From Nocardioides sp. LHD-245 (lineage in GTDB: Bacteria; Actinomycetota; Actinomycetes; Propionibacteriales; Nocardioidaceae), in contig NZ_JAVFWN010000013.1 of assembly GCF_030929495.1 (NCBI RefSeq), positions 1 to 64,000 on the forward strand: a stretch of 64,000 nucleotides of DNA, in the 5' to 3' direction. Below the pieces are notes generated by a model. That model searched no databases. It saw nothing but the letters and a program-made list of their open reading frames with translations, and had not been told where the DNA came from. Each line of letters begins with the position of its first letter. The first letter of the stretch is position 1. Both the position numbers and the translations under genes were made by a program. This document shows, one piece after another, positions 15,070-23,529 of the stretch.

Positions 15070-15914
15070 CGCGACGTGAGGCCGGCGCGGCCGGCGCGGC
15101 CGGCGTCAGGCGTTTCGAGCCGGAGTCCGTGGATCAGCGGACCATCCGGGCCGAGCTCCGCGTCGCCGACGAGTTCGACGCGGCCACCGAGACCGAGCGC
15201 CGGATCGGGTTCCTGGTCGACTACCTCGAACGTGCCGGCGCCTCCGGCTACGTCCTGGGGATCAGCGGCGGAGTCGACTCCACCGTGGCCGGTCGTCTCG
15301 CCAGCCTGGCTTGCGCCCGCACCGGCCGATCGTTCACGGCGATGCGGCTGCCCTACGGAACCCAGGGCGACGAGGCCGATGCCGCAGCGGCGGTGGCGTT
15401 CGTCGAGCCGACGTCGACCCTGACGGTCGACATCAAGCCCGCGGTCGACGCGCTGCATCACGCGCTCAGCGCCGACGACGTGACGGTCGAGGTCGCCGAC
15501 TTCGTCAAGGGCAATATCAAGGCCCGGCAGCGGATGGCGGCACAGTACGCCGTGGCCGGTCGCCTCGGCAGCCTGGTGGTCGGCACCGACCAGGCGGCGG
15601 AGGCGGTGATGGGCTTCTTCACCAAGTACGGCGACGGTGCGTTCGACGTGGGCCCGCTGCTGGGCCTGACGAAGTCACGGGTCCTCGCCATCGGTCGTGA
15701 GCTCGGCGCGCCCGCTCACCTCGTCGAGAAGGTGCCGACCGCGGATCTGGAGGAGCTGCGACCTGCCCTGCCTGACGAGGTCGCGTACGGCGTGACCTAC
15801 GCCGAGATCGACGCCTACCTGCTGGGCGAGGAGGTCAGCGACCGCGCGAAGAGCGTGATCGAGGACGCCTACCGGCGTACCACCCACAAGCGTCGTCTCC
15901 CGCCGGGGCCCTGA
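15066..15914 (+). CDS. nadE: Ammonia-dependent NAD synthetase
   Basis: A 282-residue enzyme that amidates nicotinate adenine dinucleotide to NAD. The ATP-pyrophosphatase P-loop is GISGGVDSTVAGRLA near residues 64-78; RLPYGTQGDEADA, FVKGNIKARQRMAAQY and VGTDQAAEAVMGFFTKYGDG are NadE signatures. At about 280 residues it lacks the glutaminase domain, so it uses free ammonia. Start is GTG 15066, overlapping the upstream stop. Its coupling to a redox enzyme and to the NMN amidase that follows suggests a local NAD-replenishing unit. Confidence 0.93.
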   Translation: MTRREAGAAGAAGVRRFEPESVDQRTIRAELRVADEFDAATETERRIGFLVDYLERAGASGYVLGISGGVDSTVAGRLASLACARTGRSFTAMRLPYGTQGDEADAAAAVAFVEPTSTLTVDIKPAVDALHHALSADDVTVEVADFVKGNIKARQRMAAQYAVAGRLGSLVVGTDQAAEAVMGFFTKYGDGAFDVGPLLGLTKSRVLAIGRELGAPAHLVEKVPTADLEELRPALPDEVAYGVTYAEIDAYLLGEEVSDRAKSVIEDAYRRTTHKRRLPPGP

Positions 15915-15917
15915 GTC

Positions 15918-16409
15918 GTGGTCGCACAACAGTCCGACGAGATCAACGGTCTGGTCGAGCAGATCGCCGCGCGGGCGCGCGGACGGTCGCTCACCGTCGC
16001 GTGCGCGGAGTCCCTCACCGCGGGCGCGATCGCGAACGCGTTGGCCCGGGGCGAGGATGCGGCCTCCTGGTTCGCCGGCGGTGTCGTGTCCTACATGAGC
16101 CAGGTGAAGTTCGACCTTCTCGGTGTCACCGAGGGCCCGGTCGTCACCGCGCTCTGCGCCGAGGAGATGGTCCTCGGTGTGAGCACGCTGCTCGGCGCCG
16201 ACGCAGCCGTCGCGGTCACCGGGGTCGGCGGGCCGGGAGAGGAGGAGGGACACCCGGCCGGCACGGTCTTCATCGCTACGGGCATCGACGGGCGAACCCG
16301 GGTCACCTGCTACCGGTTCGACGGTGACCCGCCCACCGTGCTGAACCGGACCGTGGCGGCTGCGATCGCGCAGCTGCTGGCGCACCTGAGCTCACCGGCC
16401 GGCCCATAG
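15918..16409 (+). CDS. pncC: Nicotinamide-nucleotide amidase (CinA C-terminal/PncC type)
   Basis: A 163-residue stand-alone CinA C-terminal domain. This family hydrolyses NMN to nicotinate mononucleotide and ammonia. ACAESLTAG near residues 28-36 carries the catalytic serine, and GGVVSYMSQVKFDLLGV and VAVTGVGGPGEEEGHPAGTV match the family. It starts at GTG 15918, four bases after the nadE stop. PncC returns NMN to the deamido pathway and releases ammonia, and NadE uses ammonia for the last step, so the pair forms a salvage loop. Functional coupling is inference. Confidence 0.88.
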   Translation: MVAQQSDEINGLVEQIAARARGRSLTVACAESLTAGAIANALARGEDAASWFAGGVVSYMSQVKFDLLGVTEGPVVTALCAEEMVLGVSTLLGADAAVAVTGVGGPGEEEGHPAGTVFIATGIDGRTRVTCYRFDGDPPTVLNRTVAAAIAQLLAHLSSPAGP

Positions 16410-16489
16410 CGCTCGGCCATGTCGCCGACGTCCTCGATCGGGGAGCACTCGAACGTCGAGGACGCCTCCGAGCGGCCGGTCCCGCGCGC

Positions 16490-17170
16490 TCAGCCCTCGA
16501 CCCCGGTCGCGCTGTGCGCCTCCCCGACCGGCTTGCTCTCCGGTGAGCCGCGCTGGCGCAGGTAGATCGCCAGGACCGCCATGGAGCCGACCGCGAGGAA
16601 CTCCGACTGCCAGTTCTGCAGGGTTCGTGACCAGAAGTCGGCCGAGAGGACGTAGTCGGTCCAGCCGATCGGGTCCTGCAGCGACGCGAGCCGCTCCTCG
16701 TTGCGGGCGACCTGACCGGCGATGGACTGCGCCAGCCAGGAGAGGAGGAAGATCGTGCCCATCGTCAGGGTGAGCGACCACGAGAGGATCGTCGTGCGGA
16801 TGCCGCCGACCGCGGCCCAGCGAGGGGATCGTTCGTCGGCGTACGGTCCGACCTTCTGGGCCTCGTCGGACTCGAGGCCGGCGTTGTCGAGCTCCTTGGA
16901 CTCGGGGGAGCCGCGTTGGAGCAGCCACACGGTGGCGGCGATGTAGAAGAGGAACTGGAGGTACTCGCTCTGCCAGTTCTCGCTGACGTCGACGGCGAAG
17001 TCGGACGACGTCAGATAGCGGCCCAAGGACAGGGTGCCGAGGCCGTCGGCCGCCTGCTGGGCGTTGAAGGCGTGCCAGCCGGCGAACGCCTGGCCAATGA
17101 GGGCGGCGACGAAGAGGACACCGAAGAACAGGCCCAGCGAGTGCTCCTTGAGTCGGCGCACCGTCACCAC
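16490..17170 (-). CDS. DUF6766-type membrane protein with internal duplication
   Basis: A 226-residue integral membrane protein with about four hydrophobic segments (near residues 12-30, 68-85, 130-148 and 188-205). It is built of two related halves: WQSEYLQFLFYIAATVWLLQ with RGSPESKELDN, and WQSEFLAVGSMAVLAIYLRQ with RGSPESKPVGE. This repeat is the hallmark of the DUF6766 family; its function is unknown. Its GTG overlaps the stop of a 27-codon ORF upstream. It belongs to a three-gene minus-strand operon between pncC and the catalase. Confidence 0.82.
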   Translation of the reverse strand: MVTVRRLKEHSLGLFFGVLFVAALIGQAFAGWHAFNAQQAADGLGTLSLGRYLTSSDFAVDVSENWQSEYLQFLFYIAATVWLLQRGSPESKELDNAGLESDEAQKVGPYADERSPRWAAVGGIRTTILSWSLTLTMGTIFLLSWLAQSIAGQVARNEERLASLQDPIGWTDYVLSADFWSRTLQNWQSEFLAVGSMAVLAIYLRQRGSPESKPVGEAHSATGVEG

Positions 17171-17247
17171 CTCCCCAGTCCGATGGCGAGGAAGTAGGCC
17201 AGGCCGAGGACGATCACGCCGAGGTAGGCGACGAAGATGGCCCGCAC
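17164..17247 (-). CDS. 27-residue single-membrane-segment miniprotein
   Basis: GTG 17247 opens a 27-codon frame, MRAIFVAYLGVIVLGLAYFL then AIGLGRW, almost entirely one hydrophobic helix. It has its own ribosome binding site (GGTGGAGGTGGG just upstream). It starts one base after the end of the lipoprotein gene, and its stop TGA (17164-17166) is just inside the DUF6766 start codon region. This tight packing argues for a real small membrane protein, perhaps a subunit of, or leader for, the DUF6766 protein. Confidence 0.6.
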   Translation of the reverse strand: MRAIFVAYLGVIVLGLAYFLAIGLGRW

Positions 17248-17248
17248 G

Positions 17249-17665
17249 TCAACCCACCTCCACCGAGCAGCGGTGCGGCTGGTCCCCGTCGACCGGCGGG
17301 CACCCGGCCGCGATGACGCGCCAGCCGTCTGGGAAACGGGACAGGAAGACCGTCTCGTCGCGGTACTGGACCTGGGCCATCGAGCCGTAGGTGCGTGCGG
17401 TACCGGCCCCGGACGGGGCCGGCAGGTCCTGCGCGAGGACGGCCTCCGGGCACGGCTCGCCCTCCTGCTCCGCGAGGGTCTCGCGCGCGTCGACCGCGAG
17501 GTCGGCGCATGCGGTGGCGCCGTCGCCGGCAGCCACCGCGGCGTAGAAGTGCGAGGCGCGATCGGCGGCGCTCCCATCGTCGGCCATGCCGCAGCCCGCG
17601 AGGCCGAGGACGGCCCCGGTGATCGTCCCGACCGCCACGGCCCCTCGTGTCCGTCCCGTGCTCAC
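17249..17665 (-). CDS. Lipoprotein of unknown function
   Basis: A 138-residue exported lipoprotein. The signal peptide ends in a lipobox, VLGLAGCG, with the lipidated cysteine near residue 25. The mature part begins ADDGSAADRASHFYAAVAAG, resembling small NTF2-like/SnoaL-type helices, and contains AEQEGEPCPE and VIAAGCPPVDGDQPHRCSVE, giving several cysteines that may pair. GTG 17665 follows GGAGG. It is the first gene of the lipoprotein, miniprotein, DUF6766 operon. Confidence 0.8.
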   Translation of the reverse strand: MSTGRTRGAVAVGTITGAVLGLAGCGMADDGSAADRASHFYAAVAAGDGATACADLAVDARETLAEQEGEPCPEAVLAQDLPAPSGAGTARTYGSMAQVQYRDETVFLSRFPDGWRVIAAGCPPVDGDQPHRCSVEVG

Positions 17666-17852
17666 TCGATGCCTCCTTCTCCAGCGGCGCCTCGACGTCT
17701 CCGCCGGTGCCCGTTCGCGGCAACTTCAAGCAAGGAAGGCGCACCGGTGGCTCCGGCGCGCAGCGCGGTGGGGCCCGACGGGTCTCCCATGCGTTCGTCG
17801 GCCTCCGCCCCGTCCGACTCGCGGTCGGAGCTCCCGCCGATGGCCGGCGTCG

Positions 17853-17877
17853 GGATCATCCCCACCCGGGCGGGTAC
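17853..17877 (+). promoter_or_regulatory. Candidate sigmaB-type promoter of the catalase gene
   Basis: GGATC, 14 bases, then GGGTAC (17872-17877), 27 bases before the ATG. It matches GNNTN(14-16)GGGTAC/T with the same 14-base spacing as the PRC-barrel promoter. A stress sigma factor would suit a catalase, but the consensus is short and GC-rich DNA gives chance matches. Confidence 0.4.
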
Positions 17878-17904
17878 CTGCAGCCCCTACCCAGGGAGGC
17901 AACG

Positions 17905-20211
17905 ATGGCGGATGCGGGCGCAGCGGCGCGGGTGATCAGGAAGGCCGTGAAGAGCACGGTCACACAGGCAGCGGAGGCGGCCATGGCCTGGGCCGAGGGC
18001 GATCGGCCGGATGCTCCTGGCGCTCCGGCGCCGAAGCCGCCTCCGCTGAAGGAGCCCACGAGACCGGCCGACCCGCTGCCGCTCAAGCCGGACCAGGCGG
18101 GTCCGGAGCGGCGTACGGCGACGGGCGCGGAGACACGCGAAGCGCCGGCCGACGTCGCGCAGCAGGGGCGGTTCCTCACCACGTCGACGGGCGCCCGGCT
18201 CCGCGACACCGATCACTCCCTCAAGGCGGGCGAGCGCGGCCCGACCCTGCTGCAAGACCACCATCTGCGGGAGAAGATCACGCACTTCGACCACGAGCGG
18301 ATTCCCGAGCGGGTCGTGCACGCCCGGGGAGCCGGCGCCCACGGCGTCTTCATCGGGTACGGCAACGCCAAGCCTGTCTGCAAGGCCGCGTTCCTCGCGC
18401 GCCACGTCGAGACGCCGGTGTTCGTGCGCTTCTCGACCGTGCTCGGGTCGCGGGGATCGATGGACACTGCGCGGGACACCCGGGGGTTCGCGACGAAGTT
18501 CTACACCTCCGAGGGCAACTTCGACCTGGTCGGCAACAACATCCCGGTCTTCTTCATCCAGGACGGCATCAAGTTCCCGGACGTCATCCACGCCGGGAAG
18601 CCGCACCCGGATCGGGAGATCCCCCAGGCCCAGAGCGCCCATGACACGTTCTGGGACTTCGTCTCCCTGCACACCGAGGCGCAGCACCACACACTCTGGA
18701 ACATGTCCGACCGCGGCATCCCGCGCTCCTATCGGATGATGGAGGGCTTCGGCGTACACACCTTCCGGACGTCCAACGCCGACGGTGAGACCGTCCTGGT
18801 CAAGCTGCACTGGAAGCCCCGGCTCGGCGTTCATTCGCTGACCTGGGAGGAGGCCCAGATGCTCGGCGGGCTCGACCCCGACTTCCACCGCCGCGATCTC
18901 GCGGACGCGATCGAGTCCGGCGCCTATCCGCAGTGGGAGCTGGGCATGCAGGTCTTCCCCGACACCCCCGAGCAGACCTTCGCGGGCATCGACCTGCTCG
19001 ATCCGACCAAGCTCGTGCCGGAGGAGCTCGCGCCGGTGCAGGCGGTCGGGCTGCTCACCCTGACCGCGAACCCGGCCAACTACTTCGCCGAGACCGAGCA
19101 GGTCGCCTTCCACGTCGGCAACCTGGTGCCCGGTATCGACGTCACCGACGACCCACTGCTGCAAGCACGGCTGTTCTCGTACGTCGACACGCAGCTGCTG
19201 CGACTCGGTGGGCCGAACTACAACCAGATCCCGATCAACCGTCCCCATGCGCCCGTCAACGACATGTTCCGCGACGGCTTCCACCAGCACGCGGTGCACG
19301 CGGGGACGGCGCCGTACAAGCCCAACTCGCTGGACGGCGGCTGTCCGTTCTTCGCCGGCGGCGCTACGCGTGACCACGCCTTCGTCGACGTCCCGGCGCC
19401 GGTCGCCGCGGGGGTGAAGGGGCGAGTGGCGCCGCCGTCGTTCGACGACCACTTCAGCCAGGCCCGACTGTTCTGGACGAGCATGACCCCGGTGGAGCAG
19501 GAGCACATCGTGCTCGCCTACACCTTCGAGCTGTCCCGTTGCTATGAGCAGACGATCAGGGAGCGACAGCTGCGGGCGCTCGCCAACATCGATCCGGAGC
19601 TCTGCGCCAAGGTCGCGACCGGGTTGGGGCTGTCTGCGCCGGATCCGACCGTCGAGCTCGCCGAGGCCGCGCCCAGCCCCTCCCTCTCTCAACTCGGGGC
19701 CGCCTGGCCCGTCGCGGGACGTACCGTCGGGCTGGTCGTGGGGGAGGAGTCCGAACAGGCGACCGCCGACCTGCGCGCTGCCATCGACGCGGTCGTCGCG
19801 GCCGACGCCGTGCCCCTGGTCGTTGCCGCGCACGGCGGTGCGCTGAGCGACGGAACGAGCGTCCAGCGGACGTTCGGTGCGACCCGCTCGGTGGAGTTCG
19901 ACGCGGTGCTGATGCTCGGCTGCCCGCCGCCGGCACCTGATGCCCTGGCGGTGCGTGACACCAAGGCAGGAGAGCCGGCAGCCACTCTCGACCCGCGGGT
20001 TCTCCTGCTCGTCCAGGAGTGCTTCCGGCACGCCAAGGCGATCGCTGCCGCCGGCGACGGCGTGACGGCGCTGCCGGAGATCGGGCTCGCCGGTGACGAG
20101 CCCGGCGTCGTCGCGGGCGCCGCTGCCTCCGAGGTGGTCGCCGACCTCCTCGAACTGCTCGGCGCGCACCGTGTCTGGGAGCGGTTCGTCACTCCTGGTG
20201 ACACACGATGA
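17905..20211 (+). CDS. katE: Large-subunit (clade 2, HPII-type) catalase
   Basis: A 768-residue haem catalase that dismutates hydrogen peroxide. His139 in RVVHARGAGAHG is the distal histidine. FVRFSTVLGSRGSMDTARDT follows, then YTSEGNFDLVGNNIPVFF with the distal Asn, and Tyr426 in RLFSYVDTQ is the haem ligand. The length and the C-terminal flavodoxin/GATase1-like domain (about residues 600-768, VGLVVGEESEQATADLRAAI) place it in clade 2. ATG 17905 follows AGGGAGGC. The first 80 residues are a Pro/Ala-rich arm. It ends the stress-like cassette. Confidence 0.94.
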   Translation: MADAGAAARVIRKAVKSTVTQAAEAAMAWAEGDRPDAPGAPAPKPPPLKEPTRPADPLPLKPDQAGPERRTATGAETREAPADVAQQGRFLTTSTGARLRDTDHSLKAGERGPTLLQDHHLREKITHFDHERIPERVVHARGAGAHGVFIGYGNAKPVCKAAFLARHVETPVFVRFSTVLGSRGSMDTARDTRGFATKFYTSEGNFDLVGNNIPVFFIQDGIKFPDVIHAGKPHPDREIPQAQSAHDTFWDFVSLHTEAQHHTLWNMSDRGIPRSYRMMEGFGVHTFRTSNADGETVLVKLHWKPRLGVHSLTWEEAQMLGGLDPDFHRRDLADAIESGAYPQWELGMQVFPDTPEQTFAGIDLLDPTKLVPEELAPVQAVGLLTLTANPANYFAETEQVAFHVGNLVPGIDVTDDPLLQARLFSYVDTQLLRLGGPNYNQIPINRPHAPVNDMFRDGFHQHAVHAGTAPYKPNSLDGGCPFFAGGATRDHAFVDVPAPVAAGVKGRVAPPSFDDHFSQARLFWTSMTPVEQEHIVLAYTFELSRCYEQTIRERQLRALANIDPELCAKVATGLGLSAPDPTVELAEAAPSPSLSQLGAAWPVAGRTVGLVVGEESEQATADLRAAIDAVVAADAVPLVVAAHGGALSDGTSVQRTFGATRSVEFDAVLMLGCPPPAPDALAVRDTKAGEPAATLDPRVLLLVQECFRHAKAIAAAGDGVTALPEIGLAGDEPGVVAGAAASEVVADLLELLGAHRVWERFVTPGDTR

Positions 20212-20400
20212 GCGTGCCAGGTCGGGCCCGTGCACTGGCTCGGCACGGCGCCGGCCACGTGGCCCTGCCCGCTAGGGGGATCTGACAGGCGAGGCTCAGC
20301 CCCTGGTGGGCGTCGACTGAGTCGGCGCCGCGGCGACGTACGCCCTTCTCCGCCGCCGCCGGGCGGCACGAGCCGATCGTCACGCGCTGAGCGGTAGCGC

Positions 20401-21009
20401 TCATGACGCGGCGCGGACCAGAGCGTCCCAGCCCAGCATCGCGGCATCGACGATCCCCAGGACCTGGTCGCGGCGGTAGCCGTCCCTGGCCTGGATGGAC
20501 AGTCCGTGCAGGATCGTGACCAGGAGGGCGGCCGCCCGGTCGACGTCCAGGCCCAGGGGGAGCTCGCCCTCCGCGCGAGCGCGTTCGATGCGCCGTCGGA
20601 TCTTCTCGGCGTCGCGATGCCGGCGCCTGGCGAGTCGCTCGCCCACCTGGTCGTGGCCGGCGCCGAGGTTCACCGCCGCGAGCACGAGCATGCACCCCGC
20701 GGGCGTCGTCGGATCGACATAGGCCTCGGCGTTGTCCCGCAGGAGGGCCTCGATCGAATCCCGGATCCCGGTCAGTCCCAGCGCACGATCCGTGAGGGTG
20801 TCGCCGTCCGGGTCGTACAGTTCCACGGCCTCCTCGAAGAGCGCTTCCTTGGATCCGAACGCCGCGTACACGCTCGTCGGCGCTAGACCGAGACGTGTCT
20901 CGATCATCTTCATCGACACGCCCTCGTATCCGTGTCGCCAGAACAGCTCCATCGCCGCGTGCAGGGCCGCCGTTCGATCGAACGTGCGCGGCCGACCCGC
21001 CCTCGCCAT
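20401..21009 (-). CDS. TetR/AcrR-family transcriptional regulator
   Basis: A 202-residue repressor-type protein. The N-terminal DNA-binding domain is RPRTFDRTAALHAAMELFWR, HGYEGVSMKMIETRLGLAPT and SVYAAFGSKEALFEEAVELY, the TetR helix-turn-helix with its usual YxxFxSKExL ending. The rest is a helical ligand-binding domain with TPAGCMLVLAAVNLGAG. ATG 21009 lies behind GTGAGGAGGA. It is divergent from an SDR gene across a 97-bp region holding a palindrome, so it probably controls that gene and itself. Confidence 0.9.
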   Translation of the reverse strand: MARAGRPRTFDRTAALHAAMELFWRHGYEGVSMKMIETRLGLAPTSVYAAFGSKEALFEEAVELYDPDGDTLTDRALGLTGIRDSIEALLRDNAEAYVDPTTPAGCMLVLAAVNLGAGHDQVGERLARRRHRDAEKIRRRIERARAEGELPLGLDVDRAAALLVTILHGLSIQARDGYRRDQVLGIVDAAMLGWDALVRAAS

Positions 21010-21057
21010 CCGGTCCTCCTCACTCCGCGTCCCATCCTTCCATGAGGTGAGGTATTC

Positions 21058-21073
21058 TGTAGTGACTGCTACA
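21058..21073. promoter_or_regulatory. Probable TetR operator between the divergent genes
   Basis: TGTAGTGACTGCTACA is an inverted repeat (TGTAG, six bases, CTACA) midway between the two start codons. The surrounding TATTCT and ATATATC stretch is the most AT-rich spot of the area, as expected for overlapping -10 elements. Confidence 0.55.
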
Positions 21074-21106
21074 TATATCGCCGACGCCGGACACAACGGA
21101 GGATTC

Positions 21107-21847
21107 ATGAAGACGCTCGAGGGTCGGACCGCACTGGTCACCGGCGGGAGCAGGGGGATAGGCGCGGCGATCGCGACGCGGCTGGCGACGGAAGGCGCCG
21201 CGGTGGCACTGACCTACCAGTCGGCGAGAGACCGTGCCGAGGATGTCCTCCGGGCGATCAGGGCCGCGGGAGGGACCGCGCACGCCATCCGGGCCGACCT
21301 GGGCGATCCGGTCCAGGTCCGGGACGCGGTCGCGCAGGCGGCCGGTGTGCTGGGCAGCATCGACGTCCTCGTCAACAATGCGGGGCTGCTTCGCCACGGA
21401 CCGATCGATGAGCTCACGCTCGACGATTACGCGCAGACGATGGCTGTGCACGTGCAGGCGGTCTTCGTCGCGGTGCAGGCCGCCCTTCCCCACATGCGCG
21501 AGGGCGGGCGGATCATCAGCATCGGCAGCAATCTCGCGGTGCGCGTGCCGGCGCCGGGCTTCGCGCTGTACGCGATGAGCAAGTCCGCGCTCGTGGGCCT
21601 CACCAACGGCCTTGCGCGCGATCTCGGGCCGCGGGGGATCACCGCCGCCCTCGTTCATCCGGGGTCGACGAACACCGAGATGAACCCCGCCGACGCCGAG
21701 CACGCGGACAGCGAGCGCGCGCTGGTCCCCTTGGGACGCTACGCGGCGGCCGAGGAGATCGCCGCGACCGTCGCCCATCTCGCCGGGCCCGGCGGCGCCT
21801 TCATCAATGGCACGGCCGTGGTCGTCGATGGTGGTGCGAATGCCTGA
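21107..21847 (+). CDS. Short-chain dehydrogenase/reductase
   Basis: A 246-residue classical SDR. TALVTGGSRGIGAAIATRLA is the NAD(P)-binding motif, VLVNNAGLLRHG the NNAG motif, ISIGSNLAVRVP supplies the catalytic Ser and YAMSKSAL the Tyr/Lys pair. The end, FINGTAVVVDGGANA, is typical. The substrate is unknown; this FabG-like type paired with a divergent TetR regulator often handles aldehydes, ketones or quinones. ATG 21107 follows CGGAGGATTC; upstream in-frame sequence belongs to the tetR 5' end and is rejected. Confidence 0.9.
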   Translation: MKTLEGRTALVTGGSRGIGAAIATRLATEGAAVALTYQSARDRAEDVLRAIRAAGGTAHAIRADLGDPVQVRDAVAQAAGVLGSIDVLVNNAGLLRHGPIDELTLDDYAQTMAVHVQAVFVAVQAALPHMREGGRIISIGSNLAVRVPAPGFALYAMSKSALVGLTNGLARDLGPRGITAALVHPGSTNTEMNPADAEHADSERALVPLGRYAAAEEIAATVAHLAGPGGAFINGTAVVVDGGANA

Positions 21848-22095
21848 GCGGCGATCTCGCAACGGGATCCGGGTACGGGCCGTCGCCGAGGGTGAGCCTG
21901 CCCGCCGGGGCCCGACCTCCTCGACGGTCGGATCGACGGTCTCGACGATCTCGCCCCGGCTGCTCGGCGGCTGATCCTGGTGGGTGCCGGTTCGACGCGG
22001 CCGGGGCCGAACCCGTAGACTCCCCGCTTGGTGGTTCTGCCACATGGTGAGTCGCGCCCTTGGGGCGGTTGGCACACTGACGGCGGGACCTTCGG

Positions 22096-22168
22096 AGGGC
22101 ACTAGCTCAACTGGCAGAGCATCGGTCTCCAAAACCGAAGGTTGGGGGTTCAAGTCCCTCGTGCCCTG
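22096..22168 (+). tRNA. tRNA-Trp (anticodon CCA)
   Basis: A 73-base cloverleaf with acceptor AGGGCAC/GTGCCCT and discriminator G. The anticodon stem TCGGT/ACCGA holds loop CTCCAAA with anticodon CCA, and the T-loop is TTCAAGT. It directly precedes secE, the standard actinobacterial order. The 248 bases before it (21848-22095) hold no gene I can support. Confidence 0.95.
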
Positions 22169-22227
22169 CAAAGAGATGACGACCAGCCGGCCGGACGGTC
22201 GGCGCTGACGAAGAGAAGGTGAGCAGC

Positions 22228-22491
22228 GTGGCGGATGCTCCGGCAGTCCGTGGGGGCCGCAAGGACCCCTCGGGCGGCAAGCAGTCTGAGACCCGCACCG
22301 GCCCGGTGACCTTCTACCGGCAGGTGGTCGCCGAGCTCCGGAAGGTCGTCTACCCGACCCGGGAGCAGCTCGGCACCTACTTCGTCGTCGTGATGGTCTT
22401 CGTCCTGATCATGATCGCCCTCGTCTCGGTCCTGGACCTCGCGCTCGGAAAGCTCGCGTTCGAGATCTTCACCGGGGCCGACGACATCTGA
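22228..22491 (+). CDS. secE: Preprotein translocase subunit SecE
   Basis: An 87-residue SecE with the conserved TFYRQVVAELRKVVYPTREQ amphipathic segment and one membrane helix (about residues 48-72). It clamps SecY in the SecYEG channel. The first 25 residues are a hydrophilic extension. Two GTG starts are possible; 22228 is chosen because AGAAGG lies nine bases upstream, whereas it abuts the GTG at 22219. It is followed by nusG. Confidence 0.94.
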   Translation: MADAPAVRGGRKDPSGGKQSETRTGPVTFYRQVVAELRKVVYPTREQLGTYFVVVMVFVLIMIALVSVLDLALGKLAFEIFTGADDI

Positions 22492-22553
22492 GTCCGGCGC
22501 GGGACCGCGCCGGCTGACAACTGATCTTTTTTCGACAACTGATGGAGCAGCAC

Positions 22554-23393
22554 GTGTCCGAGCAGTACGACCCGGCCCAGGCTGACGAGGCGCTCGCCGA
22601 GACGGCCCACGACGTCGCCGACGTCGAGGAGCCCGAGGACACCGAGCTGGAGGAGAGCCTCGCGGCCGACGAGGTCGAGCAGACCGACGAGGACGACGCT
22701 GACGACGAGCCGGCCGAGGACGACGCCGAGGACGCTGACGACGAACCGGCCGAGGCCTCCGCCGAGGACCCGCTCGAGGCCTTCCGCCGCGAGCTGTGGG
22801 CCAAGCCCGGCGACTGGTTCGTGGTGCACACCTACTCCGGCATGGAGAACCGGGTGAAGCAGAACCTCGAGAACCGGATCCACTCCCTCAACATGGAGGA
22901 CTACATCCACGAGATCGTGGTCCCCACCGAGGAGGTCGCCGAGATCAAGAACGGCCAGCGCAAGATGGTCAAGCGCACCGTTCTCCCCGGCTACGTCCTG
23001 GTCCGGATGGACCTCACCGACGAGTCCTGGGCCGCCGTGCGGCACACCCCGTCGGTCACCGGCTTCGTCGGCCACAGCCACCAGCCGGTGCCGCTGAGCA
23101 TGGACGAGGTCGAGAAGATGCTCGCCCCGGCTGTCGTCACCGCGGCTGCCGCCGAGGCGGAGGCCGCCGCGGCGACCGGCGGCGGTTCCGCCGTCACCCC
23201 GGCCAAGAAGCCGATCGAGGTCGCCGACTTCGGCGTCAATGACTCGGTCCTCATCGTCGACGGCGCGTTCGCCACGCTGCACGCGACGATCACCGAGATC
23301 AACGCCGAGGCCCAGCGGGTCAAGGCGCTCGTCGAGATCTTCGGCCGCGAGACCCCGGTCGAGCTGTCGTTCTCGCAGATCCAGCGGGTCTGA
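22554..23393 (+). CDS. nusG: Transcription termination/antitermination protein NusG
   Basis: A 279-residue NusG. It has an acidic N-terminal extension of about 70 residues (long runs of Asp/Glu such as DEDDADDEPAEDDAEDADDE), then the NGN domain (WFVVHTYSGMENRVKQNLEN and TVLPGYVLVRMD), an Ala-rich linker (AAAAEAEAAAATGGGS) and the KOW domain (DFGVNDSVLIVDGAFATLHA). Start GTG 22554 has GGAG at good spacing; ATG 22542 would add four residues. It couples RNA polymerase to elongation, pausing and Rho. Acidic extensions are known in actinobacterial NusG. Confidence 0.95.
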   Translation: MSEQYDPAQADEALAETAHDVADVEEPEDTELEESLAADEVEQTDEDDADDEPAEDDAEDADDEPAEASAEDPLEAFRRELWAKPGDWFVVHTYSGMENRVKQNLENRIHSLNMEDYIHEIVVPTEEVAEIKNGQRKMVKRTVLPGYVLVRMDLTDESWAAVRHTPSVTGFVGHSHQPVPLSMDEVEKMLAPAVVTAAAAEAEAAAATGGGSAVTPAKKPIEVADFGVNDSVLIVDGAFATLHATITEINAEAQRVKALVEIFGRETPVELSFSQIQRV

Positions 23394-23529
23394 ATTTCGC
23401 CCTCCGCGCCTCGGCGCGGAAGAATGTCTGGGTTGCCCGGGCCACGGCCGCACCGTGACCCGGCGACGCAGGTGGCAGAGACGCACGACGTACGTCTCGT
23501 CATGACCACGAGAAGAAAGAGATAGAGGA

